64,000 nucleotides of DNA from Lentibacillus lipolyticus (GCA_004145795.1 SEIO01000012.1:1-64000), one strand, 5' to 3'; positions 17,317-25,832 are shown, counted from the first letter of the stretch. Numbers and translations are program-made. Notes: generated by a model not told the origin, from the sequence alone.

Positions 17317-17328
17317 ATTGTCAACAAC
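17317..17328. promoter_or_regulatory. GntR-type operator copy with one mismatch
   Basis: ATTGTCAACAAC differs at one base from the others. Next to it TTGACG-N17-TATCAT (17338-17366) reads rightward into the aldehyde dehydrogenase remnant, suggesting that the dead gene once had its own regulated promoter. Confidence 0.5.
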
Positions 17329-17382
17329 TGGTCAATTTGACGATGTTACAATATAAGGTTATCATGATTGTAAGACAAAAAA

Positions 17383-17499
17383 GAGGTCGAGTTTGATGTT
17401 AGCGATGCAGCATTTTGTTTTCGTTATTACGCTTGGTTAATTACGACGCCGGATGGGCAAACATACCAAGTTCCTGATTCCATGCAATCCATGACAGTA
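17383..17499 (+). pseudogene. Fragment of an aldehyde dehydrogenase gene
   Basis: The frame reads FDVSDAAFCFRYYAW, then LITTPDGQTYQVPDS, then MQSMTV. The FRYYA..-(D)GQT-P segment matches the N-terminal part of NAD-dependent aldehyde dehydrogenases (betaine aldehyde dehydrogenase type), where a Glu-Pro-Val-Gly segment would come next. Here it is instead joined to a copy of part of the ThDP-enzyme gene. Only about 40 of about 490 residues remain, with no start codon. It suggests that this cluster once encoded an aldehyde-oxidising step. Confidence 0.6.
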
Positions 17500-17547
17500 A
17501 CAATTGTCCAAGCAGAATGTGGCACCGAATCCATCTTATTCGAATGA
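17499..17547 (+). repeat. 49-bp duplicate of an internal piece of the ThDP-enzyme gene
   Basis: Positions 17499-17547 match 23694-23742 with a single mismatch (A for G at the GGATCC/GAATCC position). The source is codons in the middle of the ThDP-dependent enzyme. The copy is fused to the ALDH fragment and is in no intact reading frame. Region 17548-17640 may be more debris; its origin was not recognised. Confidence 0.85.
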
Positions 17548-17666
17548 GGGTAATATACATTATACTGAAAACCCTTCGTTGGTACTGTAGAGGTTGTCCC
17601 AAGCCTTGCCAATGGTACCCCCTTCCACCTGGGGAATCCCGGAAATTACTTTTACATAAATGTTAT

Positions 17667-17721
17667 ATTGTCAACAATAAACCGGTTATATTGTTGACAA
17701 TTTATTTAGACATGTTATGAT
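17667..17721 (+). promoter_or_regulatory. Promoter with two GntR-type operators for the OpuC-like operon
   Basis: ATTGTCAACAAT (17667-17678) and ATTGTTGACAAT (17690-17701) are perfect copies facing each other, centres 23 bp apart, about two helical turns. The second contains the -35 TTGACA (17694-17699), followed by 16 bp and TATGAT (17716-17721), the same layout as the aldolase promoter. The transcript has a leader of over 300 bases before 18045. Confidence 0.72.
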
Positions 17722-17729
17722 TTTTAATG

Positions 17730-18044
17730 TAGTTTTAAAAACGGAAAAGTCGAAATCCTACGAAAAAAGGGGATTTAGTTGAATGAAGGAGGGGTTGTAT
17801 AAGAATAATTCTATAGAAAATCAAGGTGCCACGATAAGGGAATCAAATTTATCATAATGTTTTGCGATTAAATTCTCGTAACTCTATTAATATAGTGATT
17901 GGTGGCAGAATCACAAGTTAGTAGATGACAACTACCGCACGATATTGAAGGGTTTATTGGCAATTATGGTTTTATTTCGTCTCTCTTATACCCATTAAAG
18001 ATTGGGTGAAAAAGACTAATTCGATAAAATGAGGTGTGTTGTGA
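17730..18044 (+). other. Long leader region before the OpuC-like operon, no intact gene
   Basis: A ribosome-site-like GGAGGGG at 17787 precedes only very short frames with stops. Pieces such as GLLAIMVLFRL near 17950 look like membrane-protein debris but no family could be named. No riboswitch was recognised. Confidence 0.35.
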
Positions 18045-19184
18045 ATGATTAAACTCGAAGGGATTAATAAAACGTTTGATGATGGCTATGAAGCGTTAAA
18101 AGATATTAATTTGCATTGTAATAGTGGCGAAATCACAGTATTAATCGGACCGAGTGGCTGCGGAAAAACGACAACGATGAAATTAATCAATCGTTTAATC
18201 AACCAGTCTGAGGGCAAAATCTATTTTGATGGCGAAGATATATCCGATATAAACCCTGTAGAACTCAGAAGAAGTGTCGGCTATGTTATCCAGCATGTTG
18301 GCCTTTTTCCTCATATGACTATTGAAAAAAACATCGGTGTTGTACCGAAATTGTTAAAGTGGGAAGACGATCGTATCAAAACCCGTGTGAATGAACTACT
18401 AAATATGGTAGGACTAGACCCGGAAACATATCGGCAACGTTACCCTTCCGAATTGAGTGGCGGTCAGCAACAGCGAATCGGTGTTATCCGTGCTCTTGCC
18501 GCAGAGCCCCCCATTATCCTGATGGATGAACCTTTTAGTGCCCTTGACCCCATCAGCCGCGAACAACTACAGGATGAGCTCGTTCGTTTACAAAAAAATA
18601 TTCAAAAGACCATTGTTTTCGTTACTCATGATATGGATGAGGCTTTAAAAATTGCCGACCAAATTGTGTTAATGAAAGATGGCGTCATTGTTCAACAAGG
18701 AACACCGGAAGAGATTTTAAGATATCCAGCTAATGACTTTGTTGAAGATTTTATCGGTCAAAAAAGACTGAAACAGGTACAGGATATTCCAACTGTTGGC
18801 GAGGTTATGAATGAGAAGCCTGTTACCATTTCTCCGACGAGAGGCCTGGCTGAAGCCATGAAAGTGATGGAAAACAAACGCGTGGATACCTTAATTGTTG
18901 TTGATAATGATAACCAATTGACAGGCTATATCACAGTATATGACGTGACACAAGCCTTTGATAACGTGGACCAGCATGTCAAAGATATTATGCATACATT
19001 CCAGCATACCATCAATGCGGACATGTTATTGTCCAATGCCATTCGTATGATGAACAATCTTCAAACCCCTTATCTGCCTGTTGTAAAGGACGATGGTTCC
19101 TTAGTTGGCGTACTGACACGTGGTAGTATTGTAGGTTATATAGGTACGGCGTATCCATCAGTAAAAGAAGCGGTGGTGAATTAA
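18045..19184 (+). CDS. Osmoprotectant/quaternary-amine ABC transporter ATPase (OpuCA-like)
   Basis: A 379-residue ATPase with Walker A GPSGCGKTTT (about residue 35), signature LSGGQQQRIG (about 136), Walker B ILMDEP and the H-loop THDMDEA, followed by two CBS domains (about residues 255-370) as in OpuA/OpuC-type importers. It energises uptake of betaine-like zwitterions or related compounds. It heads an ATPase-permease-lipoprotein-permease set, the opuC gene order, and the next gene starts at the base after its stop. The promoter carries two GntR-type operators rather than the GbsR-like palindrome used by the second copy at 35 kb, so it is likely a catabolic importer and not an osmotic one (inference). 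Confidence 0.9.
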   Translation: MIKLEGINKTFDDGYEALKDINLHCNSGEITVLIGPSGCGKTTTMKLINRLINQSEGKIYFDGEDISDINPVELRRSVGYVIQHVGLFPHMTIEKNIGVVPKLLKWEDDRIKTRVNELLNMVGLDPETYRQRYPSELSGGQQQRIGVIRALAAEPPIILMDEPFSALDPISREQLQDELVRLQKNIQKTIVFVTHDMDEALKIADQIVLMKDGVIVQQGTPEEILRYPANDFVEDFIGQKRLKQVQDIPTVGEVMNEKPVTISPTRGLAEAMKVMENKRVDTLIVVDNDNQLTGYITVYDVTQAFDNVDQHVKDIMHTFQHTINADMLLSNAIRMMNNLQTPYLPVVKDDGSLVGVLTRGSIVGYIGTAYPSVKEAVVN

Positions 19185-19853
19185 GTGAGAGTTCAGATTC
19201 AAGATTATTTTACTGTTTTTTATGATCGTATGCCGGATTTAGTAAACGGACTTTACGAACACGTTATTTTAACAGTATTAGCTATCACTTTAGGTTGCTT
19301 AATTGCCATTCCTCTGGGTATTGTACTGACTCGAATTTCGGTTGGATGGGTGAGATCTCTCACATTTAATGTTACGAATGTTTTTCAGACGATTCCAAGC
19401 TTAGCATTACTAGCAATGCTCGCTCCTTTACTCGGATTCGGAATGAAAGCAGCTATTGTGGCTTTGTTTTTGTATTCTTTGATGCCGATATTGAAAAATA
19501 CCTATGCTGGATTCGATGCGATTGACCCAGATATTATCCAATCTGCAAAGGGAATGGGTCTTCATTCATTTCAAAGATTAATACAAATTGAATTTCCACT
19601 GGCAATTCCTTATATAATGTCCGGACTTCGTTTAACCACTGTATATATTGTGAGTTGGGCTGTGCTTGCAGGGTTAATTGGCGGTGGTGGCTTAGGGGAG
19701 ATAATTCTTGCTGCTTTGTCACTAAATAACAAACCCCTTGTCATTGCTAGTTCTATTATGGCGATGATTCTTGCCTTAGTCGCTGATTTTTGCCTTGGGA
19801 AGGTTGTGGAACTCTTTTCAAAAAGGAGTCAACCTAAAACACAACAAATTTAA
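19185..19853 (+). CDS. ABC transporter permease (OpuCB-like)
   Basis: A 222-residue BPD-type permease with about five or six membrane segments and the EAA loop around GMGLHSFQRLIQIEFPLAIPYI (given here as GMGLHSFQRL then EFPLAIP). GTG start directly after the ATPase stop codon (TAAGTG). It should form the membrane channel with the permease at 20789. Confidence 0.9.
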   Translation: MRVQIQDYFTVFYDRMPDLVNGLYEHVILTVLAITLGCLIAIPLGIVLTRISVGWVRSLTFNVTNVFQTIPSLALLAMLAPLLGFGMKAAIVALFLYSLMPILKNTYAGFDAIDPDIIQSAKGMGLHSFQRLIQIEFPLAIPYIMSGLRLTTVYIVSWAVLAGLIGGGGLGEIILAALSLNNKPLVIASSIMAMILALVADFCLGKVVELFSKRSQPKTQQI

Positions 19854-19883
19854 ACACCAGATTTAAAATGGAGGATTAATTTA

Positions 19884-20774
19884 ATGAAGAAAAATTTAAT
19901 TGTCATAGTGTCATTGCTTTTCCTTACTCTTTTGATATCAGCGTGTTCGGGAGGTAACACACTTACTGTTGGAACACAAACATACTCAGAAACAAAAACA
20001 ATTGGCTTCATGTACAAACACTTAATTGAAGATAATACAGATCTCTCGGTTAATGTAAAGACTGACATGTCTACGGATACGCTTGTATTAGAGGGGATGA
20101 TGAATGATGAAATTGATATTGCCACTACTTATACTGGCACGGCTCTGACAAGCTTTTTTTCTATGAAGCATCCTAAAGATCGTGAGAAGACGATGGAACA
20201 AACGAAAAATCAATTCGCTGAAGAATATAACATTAAAGTTCTTGATCCATTAGGTTTTGCTAATACGTATTCGTTAGCCGTAAGAGAAGATTTTGCTAAA
20301 AAGCATAATCTAAGTTCCATTTCAGATTTAAAAGACATGGCAAGTGATTTGAATTTTGGGTCGGATACAAGTTGGCTTGAGCGTCAAGGCGATGATGGTT
20401 ATAAAGCCTTTAAGGAATTGTATAACTTTGAATTTGGCGAAACATCCCCAATGAGCCCTAATCTTGTGTATGATGCCTTGAATGAAAAAGATAAGAACAT
20501 TGTTTTAGCTTACTCAACGGATGCCCGTATTGATGTTTACGATCTTAAAACATTAAATGATGATAAGAACTTCTTTCCTCCGTATGATGCTGCGACATTT
20601 GTAAGAGAGGAATCACTGGATGAATATCCGGAACTTGAAGAATTACTTAATAAATTCGTTGGCAAATTAGATTTGGATGTAATCAGGGAATTAAATCGCA
20701 AAGTAGATATTGACGGTAAAAACCCGAAAGATGTTGCGGAACAATTTCTTAAGGATGAAAATCTTCTAAAATAA
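19884..20774 (+). CDS. Substrate-binding lipoprotein (OpuCC-like)
   Basis: A 296-residue lipoprotein with signal peptide and lipobox ISAC (Cys about residue 20), then the OpuAC/ProX-type type II binding fold. Typical family segments are TVGTQTYSETKTIGFMYKHL, DIATTYTGTALTSFF, LAYSTDARIDVYDL and FFPPYDA. Tyrosines in these segments may form the cation-binding cage seen in relatives. It has low identity to the second copy at 37.3 kb, which hints at a different ligand. Acts on the outer face of the membrane. Confidence 0.9.
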   Translation: MKKNLIVIVSLLFLTLLISACSGGNTLTVGTQTYSETKTIGFMYKHLIEDNTDLSVNVKTDMSTDTLVLEGMMNDEIDIATTYTGTALTSFFSMKHPKDREKTMEQTKNQFAEEYNIKVLDPLGFANTYSLAVREDFAKKHNLSSISDLKDMASDLNFGSDTSWLERQGDDGYKAFKELYNFEFGETSPMSPNLVYDALNEKDKNIVLAYSTDARIDVYDLKTLNDDKNFFPPYDAATFVREESLDEYPELEELLNKFVGKLDLDVIRELNRKVDIDGKNPKDVAEQFLKDENLLK

Positions 20775-20788
20775 GGTGATGGTTTGAT

Positions 20789-21424
20789 ATGGATTCATTA
20801 GCCAGTTTTTTCAATTATATTATTGATAATTGGTTATTACTTCTTACACTGACTTGGGAACATATAGCAATGGTTATTCTTGGTTTATCATTGGCACTAT
20901 TGATAGGGATTCCTTTAGGGGTTCTAAGTGCCAAAAACGAAAAATTGGCTCCCGTTATTTTGGCAACGGTTAATATTATTCAAGTGTTTCCAAGCATCGC
21001 GCTTTTGGGGATATTAATGATATTTTTTGGCCTTGGCTTTAAAACCGTGGTTGTTGGATTATTCCTGTATTCTCTTTTGCCGATTGTCCGGAATACGTAT
21101 GTTGGTTTAAGAGAAGTGAATGGGAATATTAATCAAGCTGGGACTGGCTTAGGAATGAACGCCTTTCAACTGCTTTTTAAAGTACAATTACCGTTATCGG
21201 CACCATTTTTACTCGCAGGTGTGCGTGTAGCTGCTGTTATCGCAGTTGCTGTTGCCACCCTTGCGCCATTCATCGGTGGTGAAGGACTTGGCAGAAGTAT
21301 TTTGGATGGCATTAACTCGCGACAACCGGTAAAAATTTATAGTGGTGCGGTCATTTCTGCTTTACTAGCTATAATAGCCGATCTCACGCTGGGAAGGGCA
21401 CAAAAGAAAATAACTATAAAATGA
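20789..21424 (+). CDS. ABC transporter permease (OpuCD-like)
   Basis: A 211-residue permease with about six membrane helices and the EAA loop around GTGLGMNAFQLLFKVQLPL (about residue 113). It completes the four-gene importer. The downstream dehydrogenase gene starts 58 bp later with no terminator between, so it is probably in the same transcript. Confidence 0.9.
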   Translation: MDSLASFFNYIIDNWLLLLTLTWEHIAMVILGLSLALLIGIPLGVLSAKNEKLAPVILATVNIIQVFPSIALLGILMIFFGLGFKTVVVGLFLYSLLPIVRNTYVGLREVNGNINQAGTGLGMNAFQLLFKVQLPLSAPFLLAGVRVAAVIAVAVATLAPFIGGEGLGRSILDGINSRQPVKIYSGAVISALLAIIADLTLGRAQKKITIK

Positions 21425-21482
21425 ATCTATGAAAAGTCTAGCTTAGTATTGTGAAGATAATTATTAGAAAGAAGGTTTTATA

Positions 21483-22652
21483 ATGTCAAAACCACATGTC
21501 GTTATAGAGTGGAATGATACTGAAACAGATGCAAAAGGTTGGTTGGTTGTTCATAATTTTGTGAACGGATATACAGGTGGCGGTACAAGAATGCATCCAT
21601 CTGTGAATAAAGAAGAGGTCAAAAGACTCGCTGAAACAATGGCTTATAAGTATGTGGCTTGTGAAAGTGATACGACTGGGGGATGTAAAGCAGGTATTGC
21701 TTATGATTCCAAGGCACCAGATGCATATGACGTATTAAGAAGATTTTTAATTGCAATGATGCCTTATATTGACACCGGGGTATCGTTAGGATCAGATTTA
21801 GGTACTAATTATGACGATGTTCTAAATATATTTAATGAATTCGGCGTTGATATCCCCCTAACCCCATCAATGAAAAATGATTCAAAGGTTCTTAAGGGGA
21901 TTAAAGATTTTGATGAACTGTTACAGACAAAAGTTGATGATATACCTTTGAATGATGTGGTTACTGGATATGGTGTTGCTTTTTCAGCTGACGAAGCTTG
22001 GAAGTTTAAAAATGGGAAAGATGAAGCTAAAGTTGTCATTCAAGGATTCGGTTCTGTAGGTGCAAGTTGTGCATTAAAATTGTTCCAACTGGGATATAAA
22101 GTCGTGGGAATTTCGGATGCAAACGTATTGGTAACGTGTGAAGAAGGTCTGGATGTCCAGAAGCTTTTCAATCATAAAAATGAGCACGGAGAAATGAATC
22201 AACATTATTTTGAACCGCATTATACTGTAAGGCCAAACACCGAATGGCTTGATGTGGACTGCGATATTCTAATCCCATGTGCCTTAGAGGATGTTATTAA
22301 TCAATCTAATGCAAATACTGTCAAAGCTAGTTTGATTGTGGAGGCAGCGAATATTCCGATTTCTGCTGAAGGGGACGAAATCATTAAAAAAAGAGGAATT
22401 GATGTTGTCAATGATTATATTGTGAACATAGGGGCAACGCGATTTAGTGAGGCAGTTATTTTTGGGCTTATAGAGTCAAATCCACAAGCGGTGGTTGATG
22501 ATATTGAAAAGCTATGCCGGAAAAATACGCATCATCTTTTTACAGAAGCTAAAAGACAAAACAGATATCAAAGAGAGGTTGCTCATGAAATTTTCAAACC
22601 GGAAGTTAGTGATTTACTGGAGTACGCAAAACCCTATGAATATTTAACGTAA
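21483..22652 (+). CDS. Glu/Leu/Phe/Val dehydrogenase family enzyme
   Basis: A 389-residue amino acid dehydrogenase. The expected lysines are present: K56 (MAYKYVAC), K69 (GGCKAGI) and the catalytic-type K77 (DSKAP), plus the aspartate D105 in GSDLGTN and the Rossmann motif GFGSVG (about residue 184). Members reversibly deaminate an amino acid with NAD(P)+ to a 2-oxo acid and ammonia. The substrate pocket cannot be assigned: the sequence is clearly not a standard GudB/RocG or Bcd. It sits between an importer and a ThDP enzyme that could act on the 2-oxo acid. Confidence 0.88.
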   Translation: MSKPHVVIEWNDTETDAKGWLVVHNFVNGYTGGGTRMHPSVNKEEVKRLAETMAYKYVACESDTTGGCKAGIAYDSKAPDAYDVLRRFLIAMMPYIDTGVSLGSDLGTNYDDVLNIFNEFGVDIPLTPSMKNDSKVLKGIKDFDELLQTKVDDIPLNDVVTGYGVAFSADEAWKFKNGKDEAKVVIQGFGSVGASCALKLFQLGYKVVGISDANVLVTCEEGLDVQKLFNHKNEHGEMNQHYFEPHYTVRPNTEWLDVDCDILIPCALEDVINQSNANTVKASLIVEAANIPISAEGDEIIKKRGIDVVNDYIVNIGATRFSEAVIFGLIESNPQAVVDDIEKLCRKNTHHLFTEAKRQNRYQREVAHEIFKPEVSDLLEYAKPYEYLT

Positions 22653-22687
22653 AATAAATATATTGCATAATCAGGAGGTAACAAAAG

Positions 22688-24382
22688 ATGAAGACATTAG
22701 ATAAGACAAACTTATCGACAGCAGATTCCATTGTTCAGGAACTCGTAAAGGCAAAAGTTGAGGTTGTTTTTGGCATTGTAAGCATACATAATATGCCGAT
22801 TTATGATGCCATTGTAAGAGATGGCAGTATCCATATGGTGTCAGCACGCGGGGAGAGTGGTGCGGTCAATATGGCCGATGGCTATGCCAGGGCAACAGGG
22901 AAATTAGGTGTGGTGTTAACAAGTACGGGGGCCGGAGCTGGTAATGCTGCCGGTGCACTGACAGAATCATGGAACAAAGGTACTCCGTTGCTTCACATCA
23001 CCGGTGAAGTTGCCTCGGATTATATTGGGAAAGGCAAAAGGTATATTCATGAATGTAAGGATCAACTGGCCATGATGGAAGGTGCCAGCAAAAAAGCTTA
23101 CTTGTTGCAAGAGCCTGAACAGACGGCTTCCTTTATTCGCAAAGCGATTGACAATGCACTAACATCTCCTATGGGTCCAATAACGGTATCCATTCCAACC
23201 GATTTCCAGACAGAAATCTTTAATAAGAGTACGATAGTTAAAGCAAACGAACGTCAGTTGGTGGAAAACGCCGACAATGACATTGTTCTTGCTGAGGAAA
23301 TGATCCAAAAAATTGCTCAATCAAAACGTCCAATTATCTGGGCAGGTGGTGGAGTAATCAATTCTGGCGCCTCAGAGGAAGTCAAACAATTAGCCGAACT
23401 AATGCAATCAGCCGTGCTAACCAGTGAGTCTGGGAAAGGCTCTATACCCGAAAATCACCCACTTTGTATCGGCAATTTTGCTTCGGAGCCACAGGTGGAA
23501 AAATTAATTAAAGACTCGGATCTGCTAATTAGTATTGGCACCCGCTTTCGTGGGGAAGAAACCAACGACTGGACCTTGCCATTTCCAACAGAACATATCC
23601 GGATTGATGCTGATCCGGAAGCAATCAATCTTAACTATCAATCGACTTATGGGCTTGTCGGAGACGCTAAACCTATTTTACAAAAACTTGTTCAACAATT
23701 GTCCAAGCAGAATGTGGCACCGGATCCATCTTATTCGAATGAAATCGAATCCGTCCGCAATCAAGTGCGCTCAGCGTTACGGGAAGCGGTTGCTCCATAT
23801 GACCAATTCGCCGATGGAATGCGTCGTTTAATGCCTAATGACGCCATACTTGTTCGTGATGTCACCATCCCAGCTTATTTGTGGGGAAATCGCTTAATTG
23901 ACATTTATCAGCCGAGAACATCTATCTTTGCATCTGGTGGAGGGATTGGACAAGGGCTGCCCACAGCAATTGGGGCTCAAATCGATAATAAAGATCGCAC
24001 AGTCGTCTTAATGGCAGGTGACGGCGGATTCATGGTGAACGCCGGTGAGTTAGCAACAGCATCTGAGGAAGATCTTCCTTTGATTGTTATTTTATTTGAT
24101 GATGGTGGGTATGGCATTCTGCGCTATCTGCAAAATGCTGCATATGGAAGATTGGCAGCTGTCAATTTAAATAATCCGGATTATGTCATGATGAGTCAAT
24201 CAATGGGCTTTGAAGCAGAGAAAGTCACATCTGCAGAGGAATTTACATTTGCACTGGAAACTGCGATTGAACGAAGAAAGCCATCAATGATTGTTGTTGA
24301 TATGGACGCAGTAGGTCCAATGAATCATCCGTATGAAGAATCAGCTGAATACATTGCGTCTTTTCAACCCGGAAAATCGTAA
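22688..24382 (+). CDS. ThDP-dependent enzyme (2-oxo acid decarboxylase / acetolactate synthase-like)
   Basis: A 564-residue three-domain ThDP enzyme. N-terminal Pyr domain with catalytic glutamate E56 (ARGESGAVNMADGYAR), central domain (about residues 195-330; GGGVINSGA), C-terminal PP domain with the metal/ThDP motif GDGGFMVNAGELATA (about residue 440). It resembles acetolactate synthase and benzoylformate or indolepyruvate-type decarboxylases; substrate unassigned. AGGAGG precedes the ATG by 8 bases. With the upstream dehydrogenase it could make an aldehyde from an amino acid. A piece of this gene (23694-23742) is duplicated at 17499. Confidence 0.85.
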   Translation: MKTLDKTNLSTADSIVQELVKAKVEVVFGIVSIHNMPIYDAIVRDGSIHMVSARGESGAVNMADGYARATGKLGVVLTSTGAGAGNAAGALTESWNKGTPLLHITGEVASDYIGKGKRYIHECKDQLAMMEGASKKAYLLQEPEQTASFIRKAIDNALTSPMGPITVSIPTDFQTEIFNKSTIVKANERQLVENADNDIVLAEEMIQKIAQSKRPIIWAGGGVINSGASEEVKQLAELMQSAVLTSESGKGSIPENHPLCIGNFASEPQVEKLIKDSDLLISIGTRFRGEETNDWTLPFPTEHIRIDADPEAINLNYQSTYGLVGDAKPILQKLVQQLSKQNVAPDPSYSNEIESVRNQVRSALREAVAPYDQFADGMRRLMPNDAILVRDVTIPAYLWGNRLIDIYQPRTSIFASGGGIGQGLPTAIGAQIDNKDRTVVLMAGDGGFMVNAGELATASEEDLPLIVILFDDGGYGILRYLQNAAYGRLAAVNLNNPDYVMMSQSMGFEAEKVTSAEEFTFALETAIERRKPSMIVVDMDAVGPMNHPYEESAEYIASFQPGKS

Positions 24383-24408
24383 TTATCAATCAGAAACAAT
24401 GTTGATGA

Positions 24409-24432
24409 AGGGGTTCTTAAACCCTATTTTTT
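24409..24432 (+). terminator. Terminator after the ThDP-enzyme gene
   Basis: AGGGGTT and AAACCCT form a short stem with a 3-base loop, followed by ATTTTTT. Confidence 0.55.
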
Positions 24433-24582
24433 GGCCTATAAAAGTCTTTAAAAACATGTTATACTGAAATTGGATAGGCTACTGATGAATCTCCAGTTGA
24501 ACGCGGAATGCAGGGGAGCGTGCGCGTCCTGTAATGTTACGGAAATAGTTTGGGATAACATCAAAGGCAGGCCTGTTTAGGT

Positions 24583-24588
24583 TATAAT
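24583..24588 (+). promoter_or_regulatory. Putative -10 box of the queCDE leader
   Basis: A perfect TATAAT lies about 15 bp before the preQ1 aptamer, so the transcript would begin almost at the aptamer. No good -35 box is seen 17 bp upstream. The region 24433-24582 holds no gene. Confidence 0.5.
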
Positions 24589-24602
24589 GAATTTAATATA
24601 TT

Positions 24603-24637
24603 AGAGGTTCTAGCACCCCTCGTTAAAAAAACTAAGA
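24603..24637 (+). ncRNA. preQ1-I riboswitch aptamer
   Basis: The sequence AGAGGTTCTAGC-ACCCCTC followed by GTTAAAAAAACTAAG matches the small preQ1-I aptamer: a 5-bp stem AGAGG/CCTCT-type, the conserved TTCTAGC loop and the A-rich tail ending ACTAAG. It senses the queuosine precursor preQ1 and should switch off queCDE by transcription termination. Confidence 0.9.
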
Positions 24638-24642
24638 AGAAG

Positions 24643-24672
24643 CAGTACTTCGTCTTGGGGTACTGTTTTTTT
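24643..24672 (+). terminator. preQ1 riboswitch terminator
   Basis: CAGTAC and GTACTG pair across TTCGTCTTGGG and are followed by seven T, 5 bases after the aptamer. This makes the switch a transcription attenuator. Confidence 0.85.
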
Positions 24673-24694
24673 CGTTGAAAGGGAGTTTTGTTAC

Positions 24695-25357
24695 GTGTTT
24701 AAAGATGAAAAAGCTGTTGTAGTTTTTAGTGGAGGCCAAGATAGTACAACGTGTTTATTTTGGGCAATGCAACAATTTGAAGAGGTAGTAGCCGTTACTT
24801 TTAACTATAATCAAAAGCATATTACAGAAATAGAATGTGCAAAAAATATAACAGAAGAATTAGGTATCAAGCATCATATTTTAGATATGTCACTACTTAA
24901 TCAACTGGCACCAAATGCGTTAACGAGGGATGATATCGAAATTAAAGAAGGGGCTGGAGGGGAACTTCCGTCGACCTTTGTTCCTGGTCGTAACCTTTTA
25001 TTTATGTCTTTTGCTGGAGTTTTAGCAAGTCAAATTAATGCAAAGCATATTGTAACAGGCGTTTGTGAAACAGATTTTAGTGGATACCCAGACTGTAAAG
25101 ACATTTTTATCAAGTCATTAAATGTAACCCTGAATCTTTCTATGGATGAGCAATTTGTGATCCACACACCACTAATGTGGATTGACAAGGCAAAAACGTG
25201 GGAACTGGCGGATAACCTCGGTGTACTAGATTTTGTCCGTGACAAAACGCTAACTTGCTACAATGGGATTATCGCCAATGGATGTGGGGAATGTCCAGCA
25301 TGTATATTACGTCAAAAAGGACTTAAGGAATATTTAGCGAAACGAGAGGAGCGATAA
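24695..25357 (+). CDS. queC: 7-cyano-7-deazaguanine synthase QueC
   Basis: A 220-residue PP-loop enzyme that makes preQ0 from 7-carboxy-7-deazaguanine. The ATP-binding PP-loop is [11 protein letters not shown] (about residue 10), and the zinc site is the C-terminal [13 protein letters not shown] (about residues 198-210). GTG start with GGGAG upstream. First gene of queCDE, 1 bp from queD, behind the preQ1 riboswitch. Confidence 0.95.
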   Translation: MFKDEKAVVVFSGGQDSTTCLFWAMQQFEEVVAVTFNYNQKHITEIECAKNITEELGIKHHILDMSLLNQLAPNALTRDDIEIKEGAGGELPSTFVPGRNLLFMSFAGVLASQINAKHIVTGVCETDFSGYPDCKDIFIKSLNVTLNLSMDEQFVIHTPLMWIDKAKTWELADNLGVLDFVRDKTLTCYNGIIANGCGECPACILRQKGLKEYLAKREER

Positions 25358-25358
25358 T

Positions 25359-25832
25359 ATGCACGGGTTCCGTATCGTCGATAAACTTCAAAAGATAGAT
25401 GAGGACATAGGTCGTAATCAGTTAAAGTATCACAGTAAGCGCGTCATGGTAAGTAAAGAGTTCACGTTTGATGCGGCCCACCATTTACATGAGTATGAGG
25501 GTAAATGCATGAATCTTCATGGTCACACGTATAAAGTGATCTTCGGGATAAGTGGATTTGTAGATGATCGGGGATTAGTAATCGATTTCGGTGATGTCAA
25601 GGAAATTTGGACAAATGAAATCAAAAATTTCCTAGATCATAAATATTTAAATGAGACACTTCCGCCAATGAACACGACTGCGGAAAATATGGTCGTTTGG
25701 ATCTATGAAAAAATGAAAGATGCATTGGAGCGGGAAGAGCAACATCAAGGAGCAAGAGTCGAATTTGTTCGTCTTTATGAAACACCTACTAGTTATGGGG
25801 AAGCAAGACGGGAGTGGATGGAAAGTGAGTAA
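25359..25832 (+). CDS. queD: 6-carboxytetrahydropterin synthase QueD
   Basis: A 157-residue member of the PTPS family. Zinc histidines lie in FDAAHHL (about residue 39) and HGHTY (about residue 55), with the catalytic Cys in GKCMNLHGH. It converts dihydroneopterin triphosphate to 6-carboxytetrahydropterin. It carries a roughly 30-residue N-terminal extension compared with the shortest homologues; initiation at the later Met (MVSKEF) is possible but the AGGAG before 25359 favours the longer form. Confidence 0.95.
   Translation: MHGFRIVDKLQKIDEDIGRNQLKYHSKRVMVSKEFTFDAAHHLHEYEGKCMNLHGHTYKVIFGISGFVDDRGLVIDFGDVKEIWTNEIKNFLDHKYLNETLPPMNTTAENMVVWIYEKMKDALEREEQHQGARVEFVRLYETPTSYGEARREWMESE

Noticed and set aside
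24482-24545. CTGATGA string upstream of the preQ1 switch, as in a hammerhead ribozyme core
   Set aside because: The required stem II plus GAAA and the cleavage-site arms cannot be drawn around it.
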